NCBI GenBank assembly: GCA_036563665.1
Contig: DATCLY010000041.1
Span: 101,843-165,842, forward strand
Source of the DNA: FEN-1219 sp036563665
Lineage (GTDB): Bacteria; Pseudomonadota; Gammaproteobacteria; Steroidobacterales; Rariloculaceae
Direction: 5' to 3'
Length of the DNA: 64,000 nucleotides
The translations under genes and the position numbers were made by a program. The notes beneath the pieces were generated by a model that saw only the letters and a list, made by a program, of their open reading frames with translations, searched no databases and was not told where the DNA came from. This document shows positions 25,883 through 33,889 of the stretch, piece after piece (position 1 is the stretch's first letter; each line of letters opens with the position of its first letter).

Positions 25883-26806
25883 ATGGCTGCGATGCGCACC
25901 GCACCCGACGGCGCCGTGTCCTCCGGTTGGCGGGAACGCCTGGCTCGGGGCGAGATCGTGCTGCTGGACGGCGGCACCGGCAGCGAGCTGCGGCGCCGCG
26001 GCTTTCCCATGCGCGACGATGTCTGGGCCGCGTTGGCCTCCGTGACGCATTACGACCTGCTGCGCGCCGTGCACGAGGACTATCTGCGCGCGGGCGCCGA
26101 CGCGATCGTCGCGAACACCTTCGCGGGCACGCGCTTCGTGCTCGCTGCGGGCGGCCTCGCCGGGCGCTTCGAGGAGATCACCCGGCGGGCCGTGGCGGCG
26201 GCGATGGAGGCGCGCGCCGCCGCGGGACGTCCCGCGGCCGTGGCCGGCTCGCTCTCGTGCCTGCCGCCGTGCTTCGACCCGAACCGTTATCCCGAGCCCG
26301 CGGCGGAAGCGCGTGCGTACCGCGAGCTCGCGGAGCTCCTCGCCGCGTGCGGCGTGGACGCGATCGCGCTCGAGATGCTCGAGGACACCCGGCACGCGGC
26401 GCTCGCCTGCGAGGCCGCGCGCGCCACGGGCTTGCCGTTCTGGCTCGGCGTGAGCTGCCGCCTGGAGCGCGGTCGCCTCGTGGCGTTCGACTTCCCCGAC
26501 GTCACGCTCGAGGAGTGCCTCGACGCGCTGCTGCCCTACGAGCCCGCCGTCGTGAACGTGATGCACACGCCGCCCGAGGCCGTGGTGCCCGCGCTCGAGC
26601 TGATCCGCTCGCGCTGGCAGGGCGCGCTCGGCGCGTATCCCGAGCTCGGCAGCGCGCCCGGCCCCGCCGCGGGCGGCCCCGCGCTGCCGCCGGACGAACT
26701 CGCGGCGGCGGCCTGCGCGTGGGTCGACGCCGGCGCGCGCCTGATCGGCGGCTGCTGCGGCACGACGCCCGCGCACATCGCGGCGCTCCACGCCGCCCTG
26801 CGCTAA
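25883..26806 (+). CDS. Homocysteine S-methyltransferase family protein
   Basis: 307 residues, start ATG 25883. The opening IVLLDGGTGSELRRRG and the closing LIGGCCGTTPAHIAAL are hallmarks of the zinc-dependent methyltransferase family (MmuM, BHMT, MetH N-domain) that moves methyl groups to homocysteine. Two zinc cysteines are present (Cys291-Cys292). The third, normally in the GVNC motif, is replaced: the aligned stretch reads VVNVMHTPPEAV, with His228 where Cys is expected. The enzyme may therefore bind zinc with a His or act on another thiol. In the middle, NTFAGTRFVL fits the substrate loop (usually NTYQAS). Single gene; followed by a palindromic repeat. Confidence 0.75.
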   Translation: MAAMRTAPDGAVSSGWRERLARGEIVLLDGGTGSELRRRGFPMRDDVWAALASVTHYDLLRAVHEDYLRAGADAIVANTFAGTRFVLAAGGLAGRFEEITRRAVAAAMEARAAAGRPAAVAGSLSCLPPCFDPNRYPEPAAEARAYRELAELLAACGVDAIALEMLEDTRHAALACEAARATGLPFWLGVSCRLERGRLVAFDFPDVTLEECLDALLPYEPAVVNVMHTPPEAVVPALELIRSRWQGALGAYPELGSAPGPAAGGPALPPDELAAAACAWVDAGARLIGGCCGTTPAHIAALHAALR

Positions 26807-26810
26807 CCAG

Positions 26811-26840
26811 GCGGGAGCGGCTTTCCAGCCGCGATTCTTC
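26811..26840 (+). repeat. REP-like palindromic unit
   Basis: One plus-oriented unit (GCGGGAGCGGCTTTCCAGCC then GCGATTCTTC) directly after the stop of the methyltransferase-like gene and before the convergent GST gene. Part of the window-wide family. Confidence 0.8.
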
Positions 26841-26929
26841 GGCGCCGCTCGCGCTCGCGACGACGTGTGAGGGCGCGATCTTCAGGACGCCAAAGCCCCC
26901 AGACGCTTCGCGGCGAGGAACCCCGGCGC

Positions 26930-27562
26930 CTACGGCGGGATCGGGATCGGCGTGGTGGGGCGCGGCACGTCGTAGCCGCGTTGCACGGCGGGGCGGCCGG
27001 CGATGGTCACGAACCAACGCTTCAGGTTCGGGAAGCGCTCCCAGTCGATCCCCTGCCACTCCCACCGCGCGATCCACGGCCACGTGGCGATGTCGGCGAT
27101 GGAGTAGTCGTCCACGAGGAACTCGCGGTCCGCGAGCCGCCGGTCGAGCACGCCGTAGATGCGCAAGCCCTCGGCGTGATAGCGCTCCTCCGCATACGGC
27201 GACTTGCCCTTGTTGAAGCGCAGGAAGTGATGCACCTGGCCGAGCATCGGCCCCACGCTCGCCATCTGCAGCATGAGCCACTCGAGCACCTGCCAGCGCG
27301 CCTTGCCCGGCGGCGGCAGCAGCCGCCCGGTCTTCTCGGCGAGATAGAGCAGGATGGCGCCGGACTCCATCATCGAGATGCCCGTGTCCGTATCGACGAT
27401 GGCGGGAATCTTGTTGTTGGGGCTGATCGCGAGGAACTCCGAACGAAACTGCTCTCCGGCCGTGATGTCCACGGGAATCACGCGGTAGGGCAGCCCCACC
27501 TCCTCGAGCATGATGGAGATCTTGCGGCCGTTCGGTGTGTGCCAGGTGTACAGGTCGATCAC
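26930..27562 (-). CDS. yfcG: Glutathione S-transferase / disulfide-bond reductase, YfcG-like
   Basis: 210 residues. The thioredoxin-fold half starts MIDLYTWHTPNGRKISIMLEE, closely like E. coli YfcG (IDLYFAPTPNGHKI), with the glutathione-contacting Thr-Pro-Asn and the ISPNNKIPAIVD and MESGAILLYLAEKTG motifs. The helical half has GPMLGQVHHF, ERYHAEGLRIYGVLDRRL and DDYSIADIATWPW. YfcG-type enzymes bind glutathione without a catalytic Ser/Tyr/Cys and show disulfide reductase activity; a redox housekeeping role in the cytosol is likely. Together with the YqjG-like gene at 33.9 kb it implies glutathione chemistry in this organism. Confidence 0.85.
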   Translation of the reverse strand: MIDLYTWHTPNGRKISIMLEEVGLPYRVIPVDITAGEQFRSEFLAISPNNKIPAIVDTDTGISMMESGAILLYLAEKTGRLLPPPGKARWQVLEWLMLQMASVGPMLGQVHHFLRFNKGKSPYAEERYHAEGLRIYGVLDRRLADREFLVDDYSIADIATWPWIARWEWQGIDWERFPNLKRWFVTIAGRPAVQRGYDVPRPTTPIPIPP

Positions 27563-27675
27563 GATCGCTACGTCTCGTTGGCGCCGGAAAGCATGCGTGT
27601 GCGTCGCGTGATGGTACGGCGTGTGCTCGCGGCACGGATAGACCCGGACGCCGGCGTCGCGGAGAATGCCACGCC

Positions 27676-29067
27676 ATGAGCGAGCGCGTGATCGAGGAGC
27701 TGATCGGCCGTCTCGGCCGGGACGCGGTGCTCGTGGGCGAGGCGGCCGGCCCGCGCCATCGCGTCGATTGGAGCGGCGAGAACCCGTGCCCGCCCGTCGC
27801 GGTGCTCCGCCCGCGCTCCACGGACGAGGTCGCGGCGGCCTTGGCGATCTGCTCGGCCGCCCGGCAGCCGGTAGTCGTGCAGGGCGGCCTCACCGGCCTC
27901 TCCGGCGGCGCCACGCCGCGGCCCGGCGAGATCGCGCTATCGCTGGAACGCATGAGCGGTATCGAAGAGATCGATCGCGCATCGCAGACGCTCACCGCTC
28001 TCGCGGGTACCCCTTTGCAGGCCGTGCAGCAGGCGGCCGCCGACGCCGGGTATCTGTTTCCCCTCGATCTCGGCGCCCGCGGCTCGTGCAGCATCGGCGG
28101 CAACATCGCCACCAACGCCGGCGGCAATCAGGTGATCCGCTTCGGCATGATGCGCAACCTCGTGCTGGGGCTCGAGGCGGTGCTCGCGGACGGCACCGTC
28201 GTGAGCTCCATGAACCGCATGCTCAAGAACAACGCGGGCTACGACTTGAAGCAGCTCTTCATCGGCACGGAGGGCACGCTCGGCGTCGTCACGCGCGCGG
28301 TGCTGCGGCTCTTCCCGCAGCAGCCCGTGAAGAGCACCGCGCTCTGCGCCGTGCCGGGCTTCGACGAGGCCGTCGCGCTGCTGCAGCACCTGCAGGCGCG
28401 GCTCGGCGGCGGCTTGAGCGCGTTCGAGGCGATGTGGGCGTCGTACTACCACTACGTGCTGGAGCACGTGCCGGGGACACGGGGCCCGTTCGCCGAGCGG
28501 CACCCGCTCTACGTGCTGATCGCGGCCGAAGGGGCCGATCCGGAGCTCGATCGCGAGCGGCTCGAGTCCGCGCTGCGCGACGCGTTCGAGAAGGGCTTCG
28601 CGACGGATGCCGCGCTCGCGCAGTCCGAGCGCGAGGCGCAGGCGTTCTGGGCCATCCGCGACGGCATCGCGGAGATCACGCCGCTGCTAAAGCCCCTGCT
28701 CGCCTTCGACGTGAGCATGCCCATCGGCGAGATGCCGGCGTTCCTCGCGCGGGTGGAGCGCGAATTCCGCGCGCGGCTCGAGCGGCCCGTGACGAACCTC
28801 GTGTTCGGGCATCTCGGCGACAACAACCTGCACCTCGCCGTCACGACCGGCGACGCCGCCGACCTCGAGCGCCTGGCCGCGGTGGTGTACGAGGCGACTG
28901 GTGCCCACGGCGGCTCCGTGTCGGCCGAGCACGGCGTGGGCATGCTGCGGCGCAAATATCTGCACCACTCGCGCACGCCCGAGGAAATCGCGCTGATGCG
29001 CACGTTGAAGCGCGCCCTCGATCCGCTCGGGATCTTGAACCCGGGCCGCGTGCTGCCGGAGGCATGA
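27676..29067 (+). CDS. FAD-linked oxidase, GlcD / D-2-hydroxyacid dehydrogenase type
   Basis: 463 residues from the ATG at 27676. N-terminal FAD-binding PCMH domain with VVVQGGLTGLSGGATP, GSCSIGGNIATNAGG and NAGYDLKQLFIGTEGTLGVVT; C-terminal cap with VFGHLGDNNLHL (the metal-binding H-x-G-D-x-N-x-H) and SAEHGVGMLRRKYL. This is the D-lactate / D-2-hydroxyglutarate / glycolate oxidase family, oxidising a D-2-hydroxyacid to the 2-oxoacid. A stand-alone protein of this length without GlcE or GlcF favours D-2-hydroxyglutarate dehydrogenase or a D-lactate dehydrogenase. A palindromic repeat pair follows the stop. Confidence 0.85.
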   Translation: MSERVIEELIGRLGRDAVLVGEAAGPRHRVDWSGENPCPPVAVLRPRSTDEVAAALAICSAARQPVVVQGGLTGLSGGATPRPGEIALSLERMSGIEEIDRASQTLTALAGTPLQAVQQAAADAGYLFPLDLGARGSCSIGGNIATNAGGNQVIRFGMMRNLVLGLEAVLADGTVVSSMNRMLKNNAGYDLKQLFIGTEGTLGVVTRAVLRLFPQQPVKSTALCAVPGFDEAVALLQHLQARLGGGLSAFEAMWASYYHYVLEHVPGTRGPFAERHPLYVLIAAEGADPELDRERLESALRDAFEKGFATDAALAQSEREAQAFWAIRDGIAEITPLLKPLLAFDVSMPIGEMPAFLARVEREFRARLERPVTNLVFGHLGDNNLHLAVTTGDAADLERLAAVVYEATGAHGGSVSAEHGVGMLRRKYLHHSRTPEEIALMRTLKRALDPLGILNPGRVLPEA

Positions 29068-29070
29068 CGC

Positions 29071-29130
29071 AGATCGCGGCTGGAAAGCCGCTCCCACAGG
29101 TTTCGTTCGAGACCTTTCCGGGCGCGACGC
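29071..29130. repeat. REP-like repeats between convergent genes
   Basis: A reversed unit (29071-29100, ATCGCGGCTGGAAAGCCGCT) and a degenerate plus-oriented unit (about 29110-29130, CCTTTCCGGGCGCGACGCTT) fill the 76 bases between the FAD oxidase and the alpha/beta hydrolase genes, which converge. Confidence 0.7.
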
Positions 29131-29143
29131 TTCGTTCGGCGCC

Positions 29144-30283
29144 TCAGTAGCCGAGGCGCACGATGCCCTGTTCCATCCCCTCGACCGTGCCGTCGCGCAG
29201 CCACTCGAGCGACGCGCGGAACAAGAGCTCCCGGTTGCGCTCCCACATGGCGGCGTGGCTCGAGCAGCCGAGATCGAGCAGCACCTTCTGGCGGACGCCG
29301 AGATCGTCGTAGAGCTGCCGCACGCGCTCGGGGGCGATCTGCTTGTCGTGCACGGGGGCCACGAGCAGCATCGGCGCCTGCGTGCGGGCCACGACGTCGC
29401 GGTTCCAGCCCCACACGGTCGTGCTCGGCGCACGCCGCACGCCCGGGCCCCACGCGGCGCCCACGGGATCGGACGCGAGCATCTCGGCCCACACGCGCTC
29501 GCGCACGGCGGGATCGTACTGGTCCTCGCAACCGACCTGGCGGTCCCAGTTGGCCGTGAAGTCGGCGTACGACTGCACGCTCATCGCGGGCCCCGGCGCC
29601 GGCAGCGCGGGCGCCGCGGCCGGCATGTCGCGCGTGTAAGCGGGCGCGAGCAGCACGAGCTTCGCCACCTTGTCCGGATGGCGCGCCGCGTAGCCGCCGG
29701 CCCGCGGCCCGCCTAGCGACCAGCCGATCAGGCTCACCCGCTCCACGCGCCGCAGCGTGCGCAGATGCTCCACGACCGCGTCGATGTCGTCCCAGTCGGA
29801 GGCGACCGTCGTGAGCTGACCCGGATAGCTCTGCTCGCAGGTCGCGGCGAGCGGCGCCGGCATCAGCGCCGCCTGCGCCTCCGCCCCGACGTTGCAGGGG
29901 TCGTTCATGGGCGCGGGCCGCGTGGAGCGCCCGTACCCTGTCATGTCCATCGAGAACACGTCGTAACCGGCGGCCGCGAGATAGGCCATCCAGCTGTATC
30001 CCGGGTGCGGCACGTCGAACGCCACCTCGGCGGGCGTGCCCGCGCCGTGCACGAAGAGCACGACGCGGCCCTCGAACGACGGCGAGCGGGCCAGCACGCC
30101 CGCGCGCACGCGCTCGCGCACGTAGAGCTGCACGGTCTCGCCGGCGATGGCGGGGACCGTGGACGCGTGCCGCACGTAGTGATCGATGCCGAGCAGGTCG
30201 CCGCCCTCCTCGGCCCGACCGGCGGGCGCGAACGCGGCCGCCGCCACCAAGGTCCACACCGCCACACGCAGCTTCGGTCTCAT
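29144..30283 (-). CDS. Exported alpha/beta hydrolase
   Basis: 379 residues, start ATG 30283 with GAGGAG upstream inside the end of the preceding gene. Signal peptide (VAVWTLVAAAAFAPAGRA), then an alpha/beta hydrolase core: VVLFVHGAGTP (oxyanion region), DVFSMDMTGYGRS, nucleophile elbow LIGWSLGGPRAG (Ser), an acid in PVHDKQI, and a late CSSHAAMW His. Probably a periplasmic esterase, lipase or epoxide-hydrolase-like enzyme; substrate unknown. It follows the DMT gene by 10 bases on the same strand and is likely cotranscribed with it. Confidence 0.8.
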   Translation of the reverse strand: MRPKLRVAVWTLVAAAAFAPAGRAEEGGDLLGIDHYVRHASTVPAIAGETVQLYVRERVRAGVLARSPSFEGRVVLFVHGAGTPAEVAFDVPHPGYSWMAYLAAAGYDVFSMDMTGYGRSTRPAPMNDPCNVGAEAQAALMPAPLAATCEQSYPGQLTTVASDWDDIDAVVEHLRTLRRVERVSLIGWSLGGPRAGGYAARHPDKVAKLVLLAPAYTRDMPAAAPALPAPGPAMSVQSYADFTANWDRQVGCEDQYDPAVRERVWAEMLASDPVGAAWGPGVRRAPSTTVWGWNRDVVARTQAPMLLVAPVHDKQIAPERVRQLYDDLGVRQKVLLDLGCSSHAAMWERNRELLFRASLEWLRDGTVEGMEQGIVRLGY

Positions 30284-30293
30284 CGTCGTCTCC

Positions 30294-30650
30294 TCAGGCC
30301 CCGGGGAGCCGGTCGCGGAAGATGAAGAACGCCGCGCCCAGGATGCAGAGCGCCGCCCAGAGGTAGTCGAGCTTGAGCGGCTCCTTCATGTACAGCACCG
30401 CGAAGGGCACGAACACGCTGAGCGTGATGATCTCCTGCAGGATCTTGAGCTGCCCGAGCGAGAACACCGTGTAGCCGATGCGGTTCGCGGGCACCTGCAG
30501 CAGATACTCGAACAGCGCCACGCCCCAGCTCACGAGCGCCGCCACGATCCACGGCCGCGCGGACAGCTCTTTCAGATGGGCGTACCAGGCGAAGGTCATG
30601 AAGACGTTGCTCATGCAGAGCATGAGCACGGTAAGGGTCATCGCGCGCAA
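30294..30650 (-). CDS. DMT family small membrane protein (DUF486)
   Basis: 118 residues with four membrane helices and the DUF486 pattern SNVFMTFAWYAHLK, FEYLLQVPANRIGY, FSLGQLKILQEIITLSVF and a final helix ILGAAFFIF. Start choice: a TTG at 30650 sits 6 bases after GGGGAGGA and fits best, while the in-frame ATG at 30641 is 15 bases from it; they differ by three residues. DUF486 proteins belong to the drug/metabolite transporter superfamily, with no known substrate. The gene lies between the TRAP permease and the alpha/beta hydrolase on the same strand. Confidence 0.85.
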   Translation of the reverse strand: MRAMTLTVLMLCMSNVFMTFAWYAHLKELSARPWIVAALVSWGVALFEYLLQVPANRIGYTVFSLGQLKILQEIITLSVFVPFAVLYMKEPLKLDYLWAALCILGAAFFIFRDRLPGA

Positions 30651-30733
30651 GCAGGTCCTCCCCGCCGCGCTCGTTCAGCGCCGCCGGGCGCACCGTCGCG
30701 CTCGCCGTTGCCGCAAGTCATGGTCGATAACTC

Positions 30734-32641
30734 CTAGAGAAGGAACGTGCTGATCGCCGGGAACGCCATGAGCAGGATCGTCACGGCGGTGGTGATCAGC
30801 ACGAACGGAAATGCGCCCGCGAAGATCGCGCCGAGGCTCAGCGAGTCGTCCGCGAGGCTCGACTTGATCACGAACACGGAGAGCCCGAACGGCGGCGTCA
30901 GCAAGCCGATCTCGACCCCGATGACGGTCACGATGCCGAACCAGACCAGGTTGCCGCCGAGCTCCGTCACCACGGGCAACGCGAGCGGCAGCAGGATCAG
31001 CAGGATCGACGTCGAGTCGAGCACCATGCCGAGCACGACCAGCAGGATCAGATAGGCCGCGAGGAAACCGGGCATGCCGAGCCCCGTCCCGGCCAGGAAC
31101 TGCGCCATGTCCTGCGGCAGCTCGGTGAGCGTCAGCATGCGGCTGAACGTGCTGGCCGAGATGATCAGGAACAGGATCGCGACGGAGACCTCGCCCGTCT
31201 CGCGGATCACGTCCCAGAGCGCCGTGCCGCCCAGGCGGCGCTTCAGGAGGGCGATGCACATGGCGCCGAACGCGCCTGCCGCGCCCGCCTCCGTGGGCGT
31301 GAACACGCCGCCGTAGATGCCGCCGAGCACGAGCACGATGAGCCCGAGCACCGGCAGCATGCCGAGGAGGGAGCTGCCTGCGCCGGCGCCGTCCGCCGCG
31401 GCCCGCGCTTCGCCCGTGCGGCCCACGAAGCCCGGCCAGAAGATCGCCATGAGCACGGTGCCCACGGCGAACGCCAGCGCGAGCAGGATGCCGGGCACCA
31501 CGGCCGCGAGGAACAGGTCGCCGATCGACACCTCGGCGATGACGCCGTAGATGATGAGCAGCAGGCTCGGGGGGATCAGCATGCCGAGCACCGACGAGCC
31601 CGCCGTGAGCCCCACGGCGAACTTCGGCGTATACCCGTGCCGCACCATCTCGGGCACCGCGATCTTGGTGAAGATCGCGGCCGAGGCGATCGAGATGCCC
31701 GTGATGGCGGCGAAGATGGCGTTCGCCGCCACCGTGGCGACGCCGAGCCCGCCGCGGATGCGTCCGAAGACGAGCTGCGCGGCGCGGAACGCGTCGCGCC
31801 CGATCTCGGACACGTTCACGAACAACCCCATCAGCACGAACAGCGGCACGGTGGCGAACACGTACTCCGAGATCGTGCCTTCGGCCGCGAGCGACAGGGT
31901 GCGCACGGCGATGCCGACGTCGTTCTTGAGCAGAGCGATCCCAAGGAACCCGGTCGCGAGGAGCGCGAGCGCGATCGGCATGCCGAGCGCGATGAGCACG
32001 AGCGCGATGGCGATCATCGCCGCGCCGATGGTGCGCTCGGTGGGCTCGCCGACCGCCAGCGCGAACACGACGAGCGCGAGCACGAGCACCACGGCTTCCG
32101 CCCAGATCCGCGCGGGCTTGGGGGGCGCTGCGAACGACGCGCGCAGGCGCGCGAAGAGCTGGCGGACGAGTTCGAGCGCCGCGGCGGCCGCGCCCACCAC
32201 GAGCAGCAGCTTCACCGGCCACACCTGCACCTTGAACAGGCCCTCGACGCCCGCGAACTCCCGGGTCTTCACGGAGCGCACGAAATCGGGCCAGGCGCCC
32301 ACGGCCATCAGCACGAACAGCACCGCCCCGATCGCCGCGAGGAACGCCTGCCAGTCGTTCGCGAGCTCGGGCTCGCGCCGCTCGAGCGGCGCCACCGCCA
32401 TGTCGGAGCGCGTGAGCCGGCCCTGCACGATCGCGAACGCGATCTGCAAGAACACGCTGCCGACGAGCGACAGGGCCACCATCTCCGGCACGCCGCGGAT
32501 CGGGCTGTCGAACACCGTGCGGCCCACGATGTCGGCGCAGATCAGGAACATGAGCGCGAAGATCCAGACGACGCCGGCGTTGTTCATCCAGCGCAGGACG
32601 CTCACGAACCCCTGCCCGAATCGGGTCGCTGGTGCGAGCAT
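30734..32641 (-). CDS. dctM: TRAP transporter permease, DctQ and DctM fused
   Basis: 635 residues. The N-terminal part (about 1-110) has the DctQ-like start MNNAGVVWIFALMFLICADIVGRTVF with paired helices; a linker with three more helices (about 115-215) leads to a DctM domain with FATVPLFVLMGLFVN, FAAITGISIASAAIFTKI, GMLIPPSLLLIIYG, GGVFTPTEAGAAGAFGAM and IGLLTPPFGLSVFVI. TRAP permeases import organic acids with Na+ using a periplasmic binding protein. The fusion replaces separate small and large subunits. The matching DctP gene ends 51 bases upstream on the same strand, so this is a complete two-gene system. Confidence 0.9.
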   Translation of the reverse strand: MLAPATRFGQGFVSVLRWMNNAGVVWIFALMFLICADIVGRTVFDSPIRGVPEMVALSLVGSVFLQIAFAIVQGRLTRSDMAVAPLERREPELANDWQAFLAAIGAVLFVLMAVGAWPDFVRSVKTREFAGVEGLFKVQVWPVKLLLVVGAAAAALELVRQLFARLRASFAAPPKPARIWAEAVVLVLALVVFALAVGEPTERTIGAAMIAIALVLIALGMPIALALLATGFLGIALLKNDVGIAVRTLSLAAEGTISEYVFATVPLFVLMGLFVNVSEIGRDAFRAAQLVFGRIRGGLGVATVAANAIFAAITGISIASAAIFTKIAVPEMVRHGYTPKFAVGLTAGSSVLGMLIPPSLLLIIYGVIAEVSIGDLFLAAVVPGILLALAFAVGTVLMAIFWPGFVGRTGEARAAADGAGAGSSLLGMLPVLGLIVLVLGGIYGGVFTPTEAGAAGAFGAMCIALLKRRLGGTALWDVIRETGEVSVAILFLIISASTFSRMLTLTELPQDMAQFLAGTGLGMPGFLAAYLILLVVLGMVLDSTSILLILLPLALPVVTELGGNLVWFGIVTVIGVEIGLLTPPFGLSVFVIKSSLADDSLSLGAIFAGAFPFVLITTAVTILLMAFPAISTFLL

Positions 32642-32692
32642 GCGTGAGACGACGTTCCGGTTAGCGGTAGTGCGGACGCGGACCGGCGCGCA

Positions 32693-33775
32693 TCAGCCCG
32701 GCTCGTCCCAATTGCGGAGCGGGGTCGCCCCGCGCTCCCGGATGGCGTTCATGTAGCTCTCGAGCGCCTCGATGGCGGGAATGCCGCGCCGCTCCGTGGC
32801 CTCGGCCCACGAACGCGCGATGTTCGGCAGACCCGCCACCCACTTGCGCTTCTCCTCGATGGGCAGCGTGCTGATGGTGGCGCCTTCCTCGCGGAGCGTC
32901 TCGAGGGCGCGCTCGTAGCGCGCGATGACCTCCGCGGCCACCCCTTCGCTGTACTCGTCGCCGAGTTGCTCGAGCACCTGCTGCACGTCGCCCGGCAGGC
33001 GGTTCCAGGTGTCGAGGTTGATCGACATGGCGCCGCTCACCTGCGCGCCGATGCCGACCAGCGTGACGTACGGCGCCACCTCGTGGATCCGGTACGGCAG
33101 CGCGCCGGTGAGGATGGTGAGCACCCCGTCGGCCACGCCGGTCTGGATCTGCGTGTAATAAGTGGTGAGGCCGCCGTCCACCGGCACCGCCCCCGTGCCC
33201 TCGAGCCACGCGGCCGACGGGCCGGGCGCGAGGATCTTGCGGCCGCGCAGGTCCTCCACCGAATTCACGGGGAAGTTGGTCATGAGGTGATAGGTGTCGA
33301 GCGCGCTCGCGCCGAGGAACCGCTGGTTCTGCTCCGTCCACGCCGCGGCGAACGCCGGCACCTCGTCATGCAGCTCGTTCATCACCTGGTAGAGCATGCG
33401 CGTGTCGTCCGTGGCGAACGGCGTGTAGTAGGTCACGTTCTGCAGCGGCAGCTTGGAGAGCTCCCAGAGCGTGCCCACCCAGCCCATGTCGGTGAGGCCG
33501 ATCTCCACGGCCTCGAGCGTGTTGTCGTACTTGTAGAGCGAGCCGCCGTAGGCCTCCACCCAGCGGATCCGATAGGGGCTGCCCATGGCCGCGAGCCGCT
33601 TGTTCGACTCCGGCACCACCAGCGTGTGCATGACGCCCACCCACGGCAGGCCCGTCGAGTGGCTCGACGCGATGGTGAGCTTGATGGTGGTGGGCTCGGC
33701 GCCCGCCGCCGTGCCGGACGCGACGGCGGCGACGACCGCGGTCGCGGCGATGGCGAGTTGCTGGAAGCCCCTCAT
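32693..33775 (-). CDS. dctP: TRAP transporter substrate-binding protein (DctP family)
   Basis: 360 residues from ATG 33775 with a clear Sec signal peptide (LAIAATAVVAAVASGTAAGA). The mature protein shows DctP-family features: TIASSHSTGLPW, the EIGLTDMGW strand, FPVNSVEDLRGRKILAPG (conserved Arg for a substrate carboxylate) and GVADGVLTILTGALPYRIHEV in place of the common GTVDG-E segment. It captures a carboxylate-type solute in the periplasm and delivers it to the fused permease just downstream. Ligand cannot be predicted. It is divergently transcribed from yqjG with 114 bases between. Confidence 0.85.
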   Translation of the reverse strand: MRGFQQLAIAATAVVAAVASGTAAGAEPTTIKLTIASSHSTGLPWVGVMHTLVVPESNKRLAAMGSPYRIRWVEAYGGSLYKYDNTLEAVEIGLTDMGWVGTLWELSKLPLQNVTYYTPFATDDTRMLYQVMNELHDEVPAFAAAWTEQNQRFLGASALDTYHLMTNFPVNSVEDLRGRKILAPGPSAAWLEGTGAVPVDGGLTTYYTQIQTGVADGVLTILTGALPYRIHEVAPYVTLVGIGAQVSGAMSINLDTWNRLPGDVQQVLEQLGDEYSEGVAAEVIARYERALETLREEGATISTLPIEEKRKWVAGLPNIARSWAEATERRGIPAIEALESYMNAIRERGATPLRNWDEPG

Positions 33776-33855
33776 CGTTCCCCGGATCCTTGCGCGCCTC
33801 CCGCGAAGCCAGCGGTACGGTAGCACGCGGCGCAATCGTTGCAAACGCGGCCGGG

Positions 33856-33883
33856 TTGACGGGCCGGCGATGGGCGCTATGGT
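33856..33883 (+). promoter_or_regulatory. Sigma-70-like promoter for yqjG, predicted leaderless
   Basis: TTGACG (33856-33861) and TATGGT (33878-33883) are separated by 16 bases. A start 7 bases past the -10 falls on the A of the yqjG ATG at 33890, so the transcript may begin at the start codon; no ribosome-binding site is visible upstream of that ATG. Confidence 0.45.
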
Positions 33884-33889
33884 AGCCCT

